Below the pieces are notes generated by a model. It had not been told where the DNA came from, searched no databases, and saw nothing but the letters and a program-made list of their open reading frames with translations. A stretch of 64,000 nucleotides of DNA, taken from Methylocystis echinoides (GTDB lineage: Bacteria; Pseudomonadota; Alphaproteobacteria; Rhizobiales; Beijerinckiaceae). The position numbers and the translations under genes are program-made. This document shows positions 48,452 to 59,823 of this stretch, piece after piece (position 1 is the stretch's first letter; each line of letters opens with the position of its first letter). The DNA lies in contig NZ_CP156084.1 in assembly GCF_040687965.1 (NCBI RefSeq), forward strand, positions 2,480,501 through 2,544,500, in the 5' to 3' direction.

Positions 48452-49305
48452 GCCGTCTCCTTCTGCGCTTGGATCTCGAAGCGACGCCGCAAATCCTGTT
48501 CGCGAATCTCCTTCTCGTGAATCCGAAGCGGGTCCATCGCGCGGATCATCTCCACGATTGTGCGGCATGGCGGCGCAATGACGCCAATGCTGTCCGACAT
48601 CCGCAGCACGAAGCCTGTGTTGTCTTGAATCTCGTCGGCCGACACGTCCGGGTATGTCGCCGCCAGCCGCATATGGCCCTCCGCGTCGAAATCGAAGAGC
48701 CCAAGCTCGGTTACGAGAAATTGCGGCCCTCGGCCCACATGCCCGTAAGCAGCCCGCGGGCGGCCCTCGGAATCGCGATGGCCGAAGCTCGTAATGAAAT
48801 CACACCGCTCCACGAGGCGAAAGCGGCGGCGTCCTTCTGCATCAGGGGGAGAGCGGTGCGCCGGGGTCCACAGCGTCACATGCTGCGCGTCGCAGGAGAG
48901 ATTGCCGCCGCCGCCGCCGCCAGGCAGTTTCATTGTGACGCGTCGGCCGCCGAGCGCGGTAACATTACAGTTTCCCCATTTGTCGATCTGAAGCCCCGAA
49001 AGAAACATGCGTCCCATTCGGCCCGCCGCGGCGAGATCGAAAAGCTCTTCTATGTCGAGAGAGCAGGAAGCGCCGCGATCGACGACCCAGTCGTTCGTGG
49101 TCGGCGTCAAAAACGGTGGTTGCGGATCGACGCCGTAAGTTGCGCCGGCGATGAGAACCATTTGCGGTGCATGCGTACGCTTCGCCACATGCATGGCGAG
49201 CTGGGCCAGCGGAGAGCCGAAGCCGTGAAAAACCAGTTCGCCATTTGTGATCGTGCGCGCGAGCGCCGCTATCATCATCTCGCCGAGCGTGCAGTATAGC
49301 GTCAT
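48448..49305 (-). CDS. CoA-transferase family I, beta subunit (glutaconate/IpdB type)
   Basis: A 285-aa subunit of a heteromeric CoA transferase. TLGEMMIAALARTITNGELVFHGFGSPLAQLAMHVAKR is the usual N-terminus. A glycine-rich loop PGGGGGGNLSCDAQ and the segment TELGLFDFDAEGHMRLAATYPDVSADEIQDNTGF follow. The partner subunit is the preceding gene (4-base overlap). The pair would move CoA between acids; with acetoacetate formed by the nearby carboxylase, activation of acetoacetate is a sensible but unproven role. Confidence 0.85.
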   Translation of the reverse strand: MTLYCTLGEMMIAALARTITNGELVFHGFGSPLAQLAMHVAKRTHAPQMVLIAGATYGVDPQPPFLTPTTNDWVVDRGASCSLDIEELFDLAAAGRMGRMFLSGLQIDKWGNCNVTALGGRRVTMKLPGGGGGGNLSCDAQHVTLWTPAHRSPPDAEGRRRFRLVERCDFITSFGHRDSEGRPRAAYGHVGRGPQFLVTELGLFDFDAEGHMRLAATYPDVSADEIQDNTGFVLRMSDSIGVIAPPCRTIVEMIRAMDPLRIHEKEIREQDLRRRFEIQAQKETA

Positions 49306-50261
49306 GCCTGCGCCTCTTCGTCATAGAGCCGCATCCAGGCCTCCTCGCCGTCACGCCATGATTGCAGACGAGTGCAAATCGTTTCGCCGCCGATCAGATC
49401 GAGATAGGCCTCGTGGGTCGATGCGCCGTGGACATAGAGATCCAGATAATGCGCTTTGAATGCGGCGGGACCCTGCCGGGCCGCATGATGATAGAGCGAC
49501 ATATGAGCCCGGTCATAAGCATGAAACGGATAGCAGGCCGTCGGGTGAGCGCCCATTGGGACTTCGGCGAGGGCGGCGACATAAAAATAAGGGACGTTTT
49601 TTCCCGGCAGGCTTCGTAATTCGCTTGGCGGAATAATTTGTTCGACCGTTGCAACGACTGCTTTCGACGCCTTTGCAAACAGAATGTCGGCAACCGGCGG
49701 CCCCTGTATCAGAAGATTGCCTGCCGCGTCGCCGAATTGGGCGTGGATAAGCGCGACATCGGGTTCGATCGCCGGCGCCAGGAGCAACTCGTCTCCCGTG
49801 AAAGGGCAGGTCATCACTTTATATTCGGGATGAAGAGCTACGAAGTCTGTGCCGCGAACAGACCGGATGGGCATGAAGGGCAGGCCTTCAATCGCGGCGC
49901 GGAGCTGCTGAACCAGAGTGTAGCAACATGAATCGCTTGCCTCGACGGCCCCCGACTCGCACGCGCGACGAAAATTTGGCGCTAATCCAAAATCCTGCTC
50001 GAAGCCCACATAGCTTTCCATTGAGCGCACAAGTGCGCCGCCTGCGCAAAGGAGATCGATGTCGATTCCATGCGCTGACCCGACCGCCGTCAGGCCTTTG
50101 ATCCCTCGCCTTAAGATCGCGCGCAGAAGCGCCATCGGCGCGCGCGATGACAAGCCGCCGCCTATTGCAACGGTGGCCCCATTGGGGACCATCGCGGCAA
50201 GTTCATCGAGACCCCGCCGCTTGTCGGGGTCGGTGTATATCGGCCGGGGCGAGGCGGGCAT
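49302..50261 (-). CDS. CoA-transferase family I, alpha subunit (glutaconate/IpdA type)
   Basis: A 319-aa partner of the following beta subunit. GATVAIGGGLSSRAPMALLRAILRRGIKGLTAV is the CoA-transferase start motif; PFTGDELLLAPAIEPDVALIHAQFGDAAGNLLIQGP follows. No active-site Glu can be placed with confidence from reading alone. The start codon overlaps the GMC oxidoreductase stop (TAATG). It is closer to glutaconate and IpdAB transferases than to classic acetoacetate ScoAB. Confidence 0.85.
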   Translation of the reverse strand: MPASPRPIYTDPDKRRGLDELAAMVPNGATVAIGGGLSSRAPMALLRAILRRGIKGLTAVGSAHGIDIDLLCAGGALVRSMESYVGFEQDFGLAPNFRRACESGAVEASDSCCYTLVQQLRAAIEGLPFMPIRSVRGTDFVALHPEYKVMTCPFTGDELLLAPAIEPDVALIHAQFGDAAGNLLIQGPPVADILFAKASKAVVATVEQIIPPSELRSLPGKNVPYFYVAALAEVPMGAHPTACYPFHAYDRAHMSLYHHAARQGPAAFKAHYLDLYVHGASTHEAYLDLIGGETICTRLQSWRDGEEAWMRLYDEEAQA

Positions 50262-51853
50262 TAGACGATCCCCCTTCTAATAAGATCAGCCGCCTTTTCG
50301 GCAATCATAATGACGGGCGCATTCGTGTTCCCACTTACGATCGTCGGCATCACTGATGCGTCGACGACGCGCAGCGCTTCGACGCCATAGACGCGAAGCG
50401 CGCTGTCGACGACAGACATGTCGTCCTTCCCCATCTTGCAGGAGCCTGCCGGGTGCCATGTCGTCGAAGCCGTCCGGCGCACGAAGGCTTCGATCTCTGC
50501 ATCGCTTCGCGCGTGAGCGCCGGGCGCGATCTCCTCGCCGCGAATATCGTCGAAGGCCTTGGCGTAAAGGAGCTGGAGATTGCAGCGAACGCCGGCGACG
50601 GCGCACCTCAGATCCTCGGCGACGCTCAGATAGTTGAAGTCGATAATGGGCCGGTCGAGCGGATCAGCAGAGGCCAGCAGGACGGCGCCACGACTACGGG
50701 GACGATTAATATAGGCAGTAAAGGTCAAGCCATGACGGCTGAGGGCTCCGGCTTCGGGGAAATCCGGCGCGAGTTGGGCCAAAAAGAAAAGCTGAAGCTC
50801 CGGTCGGGTCTCCGAGCTGTCGATTTTCACGAAGGCGCCGGCTTCAAGAAAGTTCGACGCAAGCGGACCGCTGCGGTCCTTATGGTATTGTCGCCTTGCA
50901 GCCTCCTTCTCTGCTTCGGGAAGGCCCCCAAAGGTCAGCGGCGCCGTAATTGCGCATCTGACGCGCGTATGGAGGTGATCTTGCAAACTTTTCCCAACGC
51001 CGGGCAAATCGACGCGCACGTCGACGCCGCAGCTTTCGAGCGCGGCGCGCGGTCCGATGCCGGAGAGCATGAGCAATTGCGGAGATCGCACGGCGCCGGC
51101 GGATAGAATGACCTCATTCGCCGCACGAGCGCTCTCCGCAGCGCCGAGGCGCAGATAGTCGACGCCGAGCGCGCGTCGGCCTTCCAGGCGTATCTTCAAC
51201 GCGCGCGCATGGGTGAGGACCGTGAGATTGGGTCGCCGACGCGCCGGGGAAAGAAAGGCTTCAGTGACGCTGCAACGGGCGCCGTCGGCAAGCGTGGCTT
51301 GCAGCGGCCCGCACCCATCTTGTGAGCATCCGTTGAAGTCCGGATTGAAAGGAAGCCCGATCTCCTGGCCGGCTCGGAGATAGCGCTCCACGAGCGGGTT
51401 GGGCTTGTGGCTTGAAACGATTAACGGACCATCGCTGCTGTGAAAGCGATCGGAGAGGCGCCTGTTGCCTTCCGAACGGAGAAAGTAAGGCAAGACCTCC
51501 TCGTAAGACCAACCCTCCGCGCCGCGCTCGGCCCATTCGTCGTAGTCGAAGCGGTTGCCGCGAATGTAAATCATGTAGTTTATGGCGCTCGAGCCGCCCA
51601 GCGTCCGACCTTGCGGCAAGAAGATGCGTCGGCCGTTCAGTCCGGTCTGTGGCGCAGTGCGGTCGCCCCAGTCGTACGGGCTGTCTTGAAGCTCGCCATA
51701 AAGCGCCGGCGTCGACGCAATCGGCGAGCGGCACTCGCCTCCCGCTTCCAGTAGGAGAACTTTAGCCGCAGGGTCTTCGCTCAACCTGCTCGCCAAGACG
51801 CATCCAGCCGATCCTGCGCCGATGATGATGTAATCGTAAAGCTGCGTCTTCAT
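50261..51853 (-). CDS. GMC family FAD-dependent alcohol oxidoreductase
   Basis: A 530-aa glucose-methanol-choline oxidoreductase. The FAD-binding motif IIIGAGSAGCVLASRLSE is at residues 8-25, GGSSAINYMIYIRG is GMC signature 1, SAGAVRSPQLLMLSGIG signature 2, and the catalytic pair is His in TTWHPAGSCKMG and Asn in SGNTNAPV. It oxidises an alcohol to an aldehyde or ketone. In this operon it may act on a hydroxyalkyl-CoM or a related alcohol. ATG 51853 starts at MKTQLYDY; the upstream in-frame region is not conserved. Confidence 0.9.
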   Translation of the reverse strand: MKTQLYDYIIIGAGSAGCVLASRLSEDPAAKVLLLEAGGECRSPIASTPALYGELQDSPYDWGDRTAPQTGLNGRRIFLPQGRTLGGSSAINYMIYIRGNRFDYDEWAERGAEGWSYEEVLPYFLRSEGNRRLSDRFHSSDGPLIVSSHKPNPLVERYLRAGQEIGLPFNPDFNGCSQDGCGPLQATLADGARCSVTEAFLSPARRRPNLTVLTHARALKIRLEGRRALGVDYLRLGAAESARAANEVILSAGAVRSPQLLMLSGIGPRAALESCGVDVRVDLPGVGKSLQDHLHTRVRCAITAPLTFGGLPEAEKEAARRQYHKDRSGPLASNFLEAGAFVKIDSSETRPELQLFFLAQLAPDFPEAGALSRHGLTFTAYINRPRSRGAVLLASADPLDRPIIDFNYLSVAEDLRCAVAGVRCNLQLLYAKAFDDIRGEEIAPGAHARSDAEIEAFVRRTASTTWHPAGSCKMGKDDMSVVDSALRVYGVEALRVVDASVMPTIVSGNTNAPVIMIAEKAADLIRRGIV

Positions 51854-51891
51854 TCTTGATGCATTCTCGATCGTTCTCGGCGGACGCCGAT

Positions 51892-52119
51892 TCAATCGAC
51901 GGCGGAGCAAACGTAAGGGGCGGGCGAGGCGCAGCAGAGGCAGTTCGCGCCATGTCCCTCTTCCCACGGATGCGCCTGGACAAGCTTGGAGGCGTCAAGT
52001 TGCGCGCGTCTTCCGCCGCAGGCGCCGCAAACCCATTCGCTCGGCATTTGGCATCCCGCCAGAACCAAGGTCGGGGAGACGTTTCCGCAATCGGGGCAAG
52101 CGATCGTATAGACAGGCAT
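51892..52119 (-). CDS. Small cysteine-rich zinc-ribbon protein
   Basis: A 75-aa protein between xecA and the GMC gene. Cysteines lie at 8, 11, 23, 31, 34, 60, 62, 63 and 71; C8-x2-C11 with C31-x2-C34 forms a zinc ribbon, resembling FmdB-type starts (MPVYTIACPDCG). The extra C-terminal CLCC cluster is unusual. Start ATG 52119 was chosen because it begins the recognisable domain. It may assist zinc loading of the zinc enzyme EaCoMT or regulate; no function is known. Confidence 0.65.
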   Translation of the reverse strand: MPVYTIACPDCGNVSPTLVLAGCQMPSEWVCGACGGRRAQLDASKLVQAHPWEEGHGANCLCCASPAPYVCSAVD

Positions 52120-52171
52120 GCCGGCGTTCCCGCGTGAGAGGCGCGTCGCCTGGCGACGCGCCAAATCTTGA

Positions 52172-53302
52172 CTACTCCGCGGCGACGGCGCGTCCTGCCT
52201 GCTCGCGCACAAGCTTGACGCCCTCCACCAAAGCGTGAAGCTTGTCCTGCGCAATATAGCGTTGCAAGAGGATGAGGCCGCAGTCTGTCGTAACGCCGAG
52301 CCGGTCGGCGGGTATGACTTTGAGGAGCGCGTTGATCCGGTCGGCCACCTGCGCCGCCGTCTCGGTGATGGTGCTTTTCACGTCGATGACGCCCGCCCAG
52401 AAATCCACATTGTCGGGCAAGGGAAACTCTTTGAATGCGTCGAGGCCGGACATGTCGTCGACCCGGCGGCCGCAGTTCTCGAGATTGAGGACGTCGAACC
52501 GCGCTTCATAGGCCTTCGGCACGATCGAGCGCGTCGCGGCCGGGGCCCTGGCGTCTGTCTTGCGCTTGGCCAGATCGTAGATTTCGCCAGGCTTGCCGGT
52601 CTCGTCGGGATAATAGGCTGGCGTCCCGCCCCAATTTCCCCAGCAGACATGCACCACGATGCGCGCGTTCTTGACGCCGTCGACGGCCGTATTGAAGGCC
52701 TCGATCGCCCAGTCCTCAAAGAAATAAGGCCAGGTGAACTCATCGAGCTGTATGAAATCCACGCCAAGCGCGTCGACTTCGCGGATATCTTCGTTTATCG
52801 CCTTCGCAATGGCGAGCGCGCGGTCACGAGAACTCTTGTAATGGAGATCGTTCGTGCATTGCGCCAAAACCTGGACGCCCGTGTATTGCACCTTGGTTGG
52901 CTTGGTTGTCGCGCGTTTCAGCGCCCGCGCCTGTTCGACCATGATCGCGCCGCGGCGCTTGATCTCATGCTCGATCGTTCCCGTATGCAGACGGCTGTAG
53001 ATCGGGAAGCCGAGATGGCCGCCGCGCAGGTCGTAGCCCAGTCGCCTGAAATAATGGTAGACCGCCGTGTCAGCATAGTTGTCGCCGTGGATACGTCCGT
53101 CTGAGACGATATCCAGGCCGGCGCGCTCCTGATCGAGCGCAATGGAGCCAATGGCGTCTTCGAGAGCTTCGCGGCTCAAGGAATCCGGCGGCTCGCGATC
53201 TCCCGCGAAATAGCGCGCAAAAGAGGCGTCCCACCAGCGCGGATTCGGGTAGTTGCCGACCATGCTGGTTGGTATGAGAATGTCTTTCCCGGCGATCTTC
53301 AT
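52172..53302 (-). CDS. xecA: Epoxyalkane:coenzyme M transferase (EaCoMT)
   Basis: A 376-aa zinc enzyme of the MetE C-terminal superfamily that opens aliphatic epoxides with CoM thiolate to give hydroxyalkyl-CoM. The zinc site His-x-Cys...Cys is visible as His218, Cys220 (VVHVCWGNW) and Cys341 (TTDCGL), matching the spacing of Xanthobacter XecA, which is nearly the same length. MVGNYPNPRWWD and FIQLDEFTWPYF are further family motifs. The ATG at 53302 has a GGGGAG ribosome-binding site; the codon at 53317 is TTG. It heads the CoM/epoxide operon. A MetE-type methionine synthase is less likely because the whole context is CoM-related. Confidence 0.9.
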   Translation of the reverse strand: MKIAGKDILIPTSMVGNYPNPRWWDASFARYFAGDREPPDSLSREALEDAIGSIALDQERAGLDIVSDGRIHGDNYADTAVYHYFRRLGYDLRGGHLGFPIYSRLHTGTIEHEIKRRGAIMVEQARALKRATTKPTKVQYTGVQVLAQCTNDLHYKSSRDRALAIAKAINEDIREVDALGVDFIQLDEFTWPYFFEDWAIEAFNTAVDGVKNARIVVHVCWGNWGGTPAYYPDETGKPGEIYDLAKRKTDARAPAATRSIVPKAYEARFDVLNLENCGRRVDDMSGLDAFKEFPLPDNVDFWAGVIDVKSTITETAAQVADRINALLKVIPADRLGVTTDCGLILLQRYIAQDKLHALVEGVKLVREQAGRAVAAE

Positions 53303-53433
53303 GCTCTCCCCTTTCAATTTCTTTTTTGCGCTTGAGCTGACCGGCCCCCCTGTGACACGTAATATCTATGATGAACGTCCTGAATCTTCCCCGAGTTCCA
53401 CACAACCTGGCAAGCGTTTACGTGGCAATGCGT

Positions 53434-53446
53434 TGGCGATGCGCCA
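53434..53446. promoter_or_regulatory. Candidate operator upstream of xecA
   Basis: TGGCG-ATG-CGCCA is an inverted repeat with 5-bp arms, 132-144 bases before the xecA ATG. It is preceded by a partial direct repeat (GGCAATGCG, then GGCGATGCG). The site could bind the nearby LuxR-type regulator. The rest of the 53303-53520 gap shows no gene. Confidence 0.35.
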
Positions 53447-53520
53447 CTATCTGAGATTAGTTGCTTAGACCCATGACCATCATCATCCAAATGGGTGAAG
53501 CGAACGGCGGTCTTTCGTGC

Positions 53521-54327
53521 CTAGACCGCGCTTTGACCTAGGCGTTCTTTGAAAAATTCAATGACCCGAGCCTCGGCCATTCGCGTCTCGCCGCGGGGAT
53601 CGTCGTCGCGCAGATGGATTGTGAGAACGGAGTGGGCGGGCTTTGGCGCATCTTGCTTTGCGCTTTGCGGGTCGAGTTCAATCGCTTCGAAGCGATCGCC
53701 GAAGGTTCGACGAAGCGCGTCGAATCTTTCTTGCGGAACGTAAGGGTCATCCTTAAAGCGCAGGCCGAGAATGGAGAGGTCCTCATTAGCGAGCCTCTCT
53801 TTGACGCAAGCAATTTCTTCGGGCGAGGCTCCAAGGGCGGCGCGACGCGCGGCGCCGAGCGGAAGCGGCAGCGAGGGCTCGGCGAGAACAGGCGCCACAA
53901 CACTGGGTTCGGTCGTCATGGCGAGGGCGAAGTTCCCCGTCAGACACATGCCGATTGCGCCGACTCCGTTTCCCCTGCAATCTTCATGCGCCTTACGAGC
54001 CAGCGCGCGCAGCCAATCGACGATGGGGCTCGAGCGATCCGCGGCCCAAAACGAGAATTCCCGCCGCAAGCACAGCGTCGAGGCGAAGGACGAAAGCGCA
54101 TATGCAGACGAAACCGGCCGTCCGGGGTGGCCGAACAGGCTTGGCAGATAACATGTAAACCCGGCGTCGACGAGGCGATCGCCGAAACGGACGACGAGCG
54201 GATGAAGACCGGGCAGTTCATGGATGACGATGACCGCAGGGCCTGCGCCGCGCTTGAAGACGGCGCGCGTCCAGCCGCCATGTTGGAACTCGAAGCAATT
54301 GTAGCGATCAAGAGAAAAGGATTGCAT
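53521..54327 (-). CDS. Dienelactone hydrolase family protein
   Basis: A 268-aa alpha/beta hydrolase. The nucleophile is Cys in GAIGMCLTGNFAL, the triad Asp is in RFKDDPYVPQERFDAL, the His is in HSVLTIHLRDDDP, and VIVIHELPGLHP supplies the Glu near the oxyanion region. All are features of dienelactone hydrolases (C-D-H triad). It may hydrolyse an ester or lactone by-product of epoxide metabolism, or be unrelated. Divergent from the LuxR gene, upstream of and co-directional with xecA. Confidence 0.85.
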   Translation of the reverse strand: MQSFSLDRYNCFEFQHGGWTRAVFKRGAGPAVIVIHELPGLHPLVVRFGDRLVDAGFTCYLPSLFGHPGRPVSSAYALSSFASTLCLRREFSFWAADRSSPIVDWLRALARKAHEDCRGNGVGAIGMCLTGNFALAMTTEPSVVAPVLAEPSLPLPLGAARRAALGASPEEIACVKERLANEDLSILGLRFKDDPYVPQERFDALRRTFGDRFEAIELDPQSAKQDAPKPAHSVLTIHLRDDDPRGETRMAEARVIEFFKERLGQSAV

Positions 54328-54453
54328 CTGGCTGCCTTTCTAATTGCTAAGGCCAGCGTTCCAGCTTCAATCAAGGACGCGACCCTTTGACGTTTGGCGG
54401 AAGGACATATTAGGATCGGATGCGGCTTCTGAGGTAACCCTCAACGAGGCTTT

Positions 54454-57116
<2,663 letters not shown>

Positions 57117-57138
57117 GAGAAGTCGCGAAAGGCAGCGC

Positions 57139-57906
57139 GTGACGAAAGGATTGTCCGACAGAGTCGTAATGGTTACAGGCGGCGCGTCGGGGCTTGGGCT
57201 CGCTATTGCGCGTGATCTCATGCGCGAGGGCGCCACGGTCGCCATCGTTGACATAGATGGCGCATGTGCGGAGCGAGAAGCGCAAGCGCTTCGGGCGGCG
57301 GGAGGCCGGTCCCTCGGCGTCGGCGCGGACGTTTCAAAGTGTGGGGAGCTTTCGGACGCTAAGAAACAAATCGAGGATGCGCTCGGTCCTATAGAGGGGC
57401 TTGTCAATAATGCCGGCGTCGCCGTTCTCGGGGCCGTCCATGACACGGATGACGGACTATGGCGCCGCGTGATGGACGTCAATCTGGACGGTGTGTTCTA
57501 TGCCTGCAGGGCGATCCTTCCCTCCATGCAGGCGCGCGGGCGAGGCGCCATTGTCAATATCGCGTCCATCGCTGGTTTGGTGGGCGTTCCCAACATGGCG
57601 GCCTATTGCGCTTCGAAAGGGGCGATTATCGCTCTCAGTCGCCAGATGGCGATCGATTACGCTCGATCAGGCATCCGTGTGAATGCGATTGCGCCGGGCA
57701 CGATTGGTTCGACGCGCATGGGAGCGGCGCTGCTCGGGAGCGATCTCACGCCAGAGGCCCAGGCCCGCCGCTTGGCGAAATATCCGCTGGGGCGATATGC
57801 AGAAGCCGGAGAGATTTCGAAGGCGGCAGTTTTTCTTCTATCAGATGACGCGTCGTTCATCACGGGGACTGTGCTGACAGTCGATGGCGGGATGACAGCG
57901 TATTAA
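57139..57906 (+). CDS. xecE: (S)-2-hydroxypropyl-CoM dehydrogenase-like SDR
   Basis: A 255-aa short-chain dehydrogenase from GTG 57139. Cofactor motif TGGASGLGLA is near residue 13, NNAG at 90-93, and catalytic Ser143, Tyr156 and Lys160 (YCASK) are present. QARRLAKYPLGR places Arg211 and Lys214 exactly where Xanthobacter S-HPCDH binds the CoM sulfonate, so the S-enantiomer-specific branch is the best match. It oxidises hydroxypropyl-CoM to 2-ketopropyl-CoM, the substrate of xecC upstream. No second (R-type) dehydrogenase is in the window. Confidence 0.82.
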   Translation: MTKGLSDRVVMVTGGASGLGLAIARDLMREGATVAIVDIDGACAEREAQALRAAGGRSLGVGADVSKCGELSDAKKQIEDALGPIEGLVNNAGVAVLGAVHDTDDGLWRRVMDVNLDGVFYACRAILPSMQARGRGAIVNIASIAGLVGVPNMAAYCASKGAIIALSRQMAIDYARSGIRVNAIAPGTIGSTRMGAALLGSDLTPEAQARRLAKYPLGRYAEAGEISKAAVFLLSDDASFITGTVLTVDGGMTAY

Positions 57907-57928
57907 CGCGCGCACAAGGATAATGAGA

Positions 57929-57946
57929 GGCGCCCCGATCGGCGCC
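57929..57946. terminator. Hairpin between convergent xecE and the HPF gene
   Basis: GGCGCC pairs with GGCGCC across the loop CCGATC in the 52-base gap between convergent genes. There is no T run on either side, so it may be only a weak bidirectional terminator. Confidence 0.3.
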
Positions 57947-57958
57947 CCCGCCGTCAAG

Positions 57959-58525
57959 CTACTCTGGACTGTGCTCGCCTAGGGGAGACACGCGGCTTGC
58001 TTGCGGGCCTTCATCTCCCTCTTCCTCCTTGAATCCCACGCGAACGCCAGGCTCAAGATGGTCGAAGCCAGGCTCCTGGACGCTGTTGCGATGGAAATAA
58101 ATTTCTCGGCCGTCCGCGCTTTCCAGAAATCCGTAACCTTCTTCGCGCATCAGCCGTCTGACCACGCCCGTCAGCGGTTCGTCGTGTTGCTTCACCTTTC
58201 CGCGCATGCGTGCGACTTGATCTTGCAGTTGGCGCACCGCCCGGGCGAAGGCGTCGCCGAGAGCGAATTCGAAGCGCTGAAAGCGTTCGTCTTGATGCGG
58301 CGTGCGCTCGACGGCGACCTCGCGTTCGTCAGGCAGGCTGAGGTAGATGTTTATTTCATAAAGGCCGCCGGTCCGATGATGGCCGCCTGGCGCCTTGACC
58401 ACCACGCGGCAGGAGGTCATTCGCCCATAGCGGTCTTCGAGCCGCTCGATATGGCTGACGATTTGCTGCCGGAAGCTCTCGGAGGGATCCATGCCTTGAA
58501 AATCGATCTGCGGCTGGGTTTTCAT
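57959..58525 (-). CDS. HPF/RaiA-type ribosome-associated protein with C-terminal cold-shock domain
   Basis: A 188-aa protein. The N-terminal HPF-like domain (residues 1-105) reads FQGMDPSESFRQQIVSHIERLEDRYGRMTSCRVVVKAP. The C-terminal domain (about 118-175) is cold-shock-like: GVVRRLMREEGYGFLESADGREIYFHRNSV, with RNP-like aromatic residues. The combination occurs in other Rhizobiales. It may bind ribosomes or RNA in stress. Follows kynU on the same strand after 95 bases. Confidence 0.8.
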   Translation of the reverse strand: MKTQPQIDFQGMDPSESFRQQIVSHIERLEDRYGRMTSCRVVVKAPGGHHRTGGLYEINIYLSLPDEREVAVERTPHQDERFQRFEFALGDAFARAVRQLQDQVARMRGKVKQHDEPLTGVVRRLMREEGYGFLESADGREIYFHRNSVQEPGFDHLEPGVRVGFKEEEGDEGPQASRVSPLGEHSPE

Positions 58526-58620
58526 CGTGCGACTCCCTTCTTTTACCGGGACAGGCGTCAGCGTCAGCGCCGCTCGCCCAGAGCAATGTTACTTGATTTC
58601 ATCGTCTGCGCCGCCTTTCC

Positions 58621-59823
58621 TCAACGTCGCACCACACGCGCAATACGTTGCGCCGCCTCGCAGAGTTCGTGTGACGACGTCAATATGTCGGGGCAGAAAC
58701 GCAGCAAGCCTTCCCGAGCGTCGGCGACCACGCCCTCCGCGGCAAGACGTTCGATTGCGGCCGTTGCATCATTATGGGGAACTGCGACAAAGGCGCCTCG
58801 CGGGCTTTGTGGCGCAAAGCAGGCGACGCCGCGGTCATTGAGTTCAGCGTTAAAGAGCTTCTGCTGCGCTAATGAATAGGCGCGCAGGCGCGCGACTCCC
58901 ATCGCGAGCGTAAATTCCAGCCCCGCCCGCGCCTGATAAAAGGGCAGGATTGCAGGCGTCGATTCGAGCCAGCCGTTTGCGCCTTGTGCGAATCGCACCG
59001 TGTCAGTCCGCTCGAAGCTTGACGCCGTCGCCGATGCGAACCACCCCGTATCGAGCGTCCTCGGCGCTTCGTCGAGGCGGCGTGGATGGACATAGAGCCA
59101 TGCGGCGCCAGGTCCGCCCCGCAGATATTTATAGGAGCCGCCGATGGCGTAGTCGACGCCAAGACCGGCGACGTCGACGGGAAGGGCCCCAGCGGCGTGA
59201 TAGAGGTCGAGAAGGACTTCGACCCGCCGCTCTCTTGCAGCGTCGATAATCGTTTCGACATTATCGAGAAGCTGTCCGGTGTCGAAAAACACCAGGGACA
59301 GTACGAGCAGATCAGCTTCGCCTTGCAACGCGTCCAAAAAATCCTCGGCGCGGTAGAGGCGTCCCTCGCTCGGGCTGACCCAATGAACGGCGAGGCGCCC
59401 GTGGGCCCGGTAGGCTTTGAGAATTACGTCGATCGAAGCGAATTCGCTGCGTGACGCGATCACCCGCAGGGGTTTGTCACGGCGGTTCAAGACAGCGCGC
59501 AATCCCTGGCCCGCGCTCGTCTTGGGAACGATGCAGTGGGCGCCCGCCGCATGAATCAAGTCCGCGACGCGCGACCGGAAACGAAGCATTTCCGCCTCCC
59601 ATCCATTCCAGGCGGCGTCCAGATCGGCGTACCAGAGACCAAGGCCCTCCTCGACGTCGTCTTCCGTTCGGTCGAGCGGACGCCCGAGCGAATGGTTCGC
59701 GAGATAAATAGACGGCCTTCCGTGCAAGACCCGGGAGAACAAAGGATCGATATGACGGCGGAGATCCTGCTCCTCGAATGTTCGGTCTCCGAGTGCGCGG
59801 ACGGCCGCCTCGATCGCCTTCAT
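58621..59823 (-). CDS. kynU: Kynureninase
   Basis: A 400-aa PLP enzyme cleaving kynurenine to anthranilate and alanine. The PLP Lys is in [15 protein letters not shown], with [13 protein letters not shown] carrying the Asp for the pyridine nitrogen, and [15 protein letters not shown] typical of the family start. ATG 59823 overlaps the kynA stop by 4 bases; a longer frame is antisense-like. With kynA it forms a short tryptophan catabolic operon. A formamidase (kynB) is not seen nearby. Confidence 0.9.
   Translation of the reverse strand: MKAIEAAVRALGDRTFEEQDLRRHIDPLFSRVLHGRPSIYLANHSLGRPLDRTEDDVEEGLGLWYADLDAAWNGWEAEMLRFRSRVADLIHAAGAHCIVPKTSAGQGLRAVLNRRDKPLRVIASRSEFASIDVILKAYRAHGRLAVHWVSPSEGRLYRAEDFLDALQGEADLLVLSLVFFDTGQLLDNVETIIDAARERRVEVLLDLYHAAGALPVDVAGLGVDYAIGGSYKYLRGGPGAAWLYVHPRRLDEAPRTLDTGWFASATASSFERTDTVRFAQGANGWLESTPAILPFYQARAGLEFTLAMGVARLRAYSLAQQKLFNAELNDRGVACFAPQSPRGAFVAVPHNDATAAIERLAAEGVVADAREGLLRFCPDILTSSHELCEAAQRIARVVRR

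Noticed and set aside
52172-53302. Cobalamin-independent methionine synthase (MetE)
   Set aside because: At 376 aa it lacks the MetE N-terminal half, and length, His-x-Cys...Cys zinc spacing and CoM context fit EaCoMT.
53409-53427. Sigma-54 promoter-like element for xecA on the minus strand
   Set aside because: The minus strand reads TGCCACG...TTGCC; the invariant GG of the -24 element is missing.
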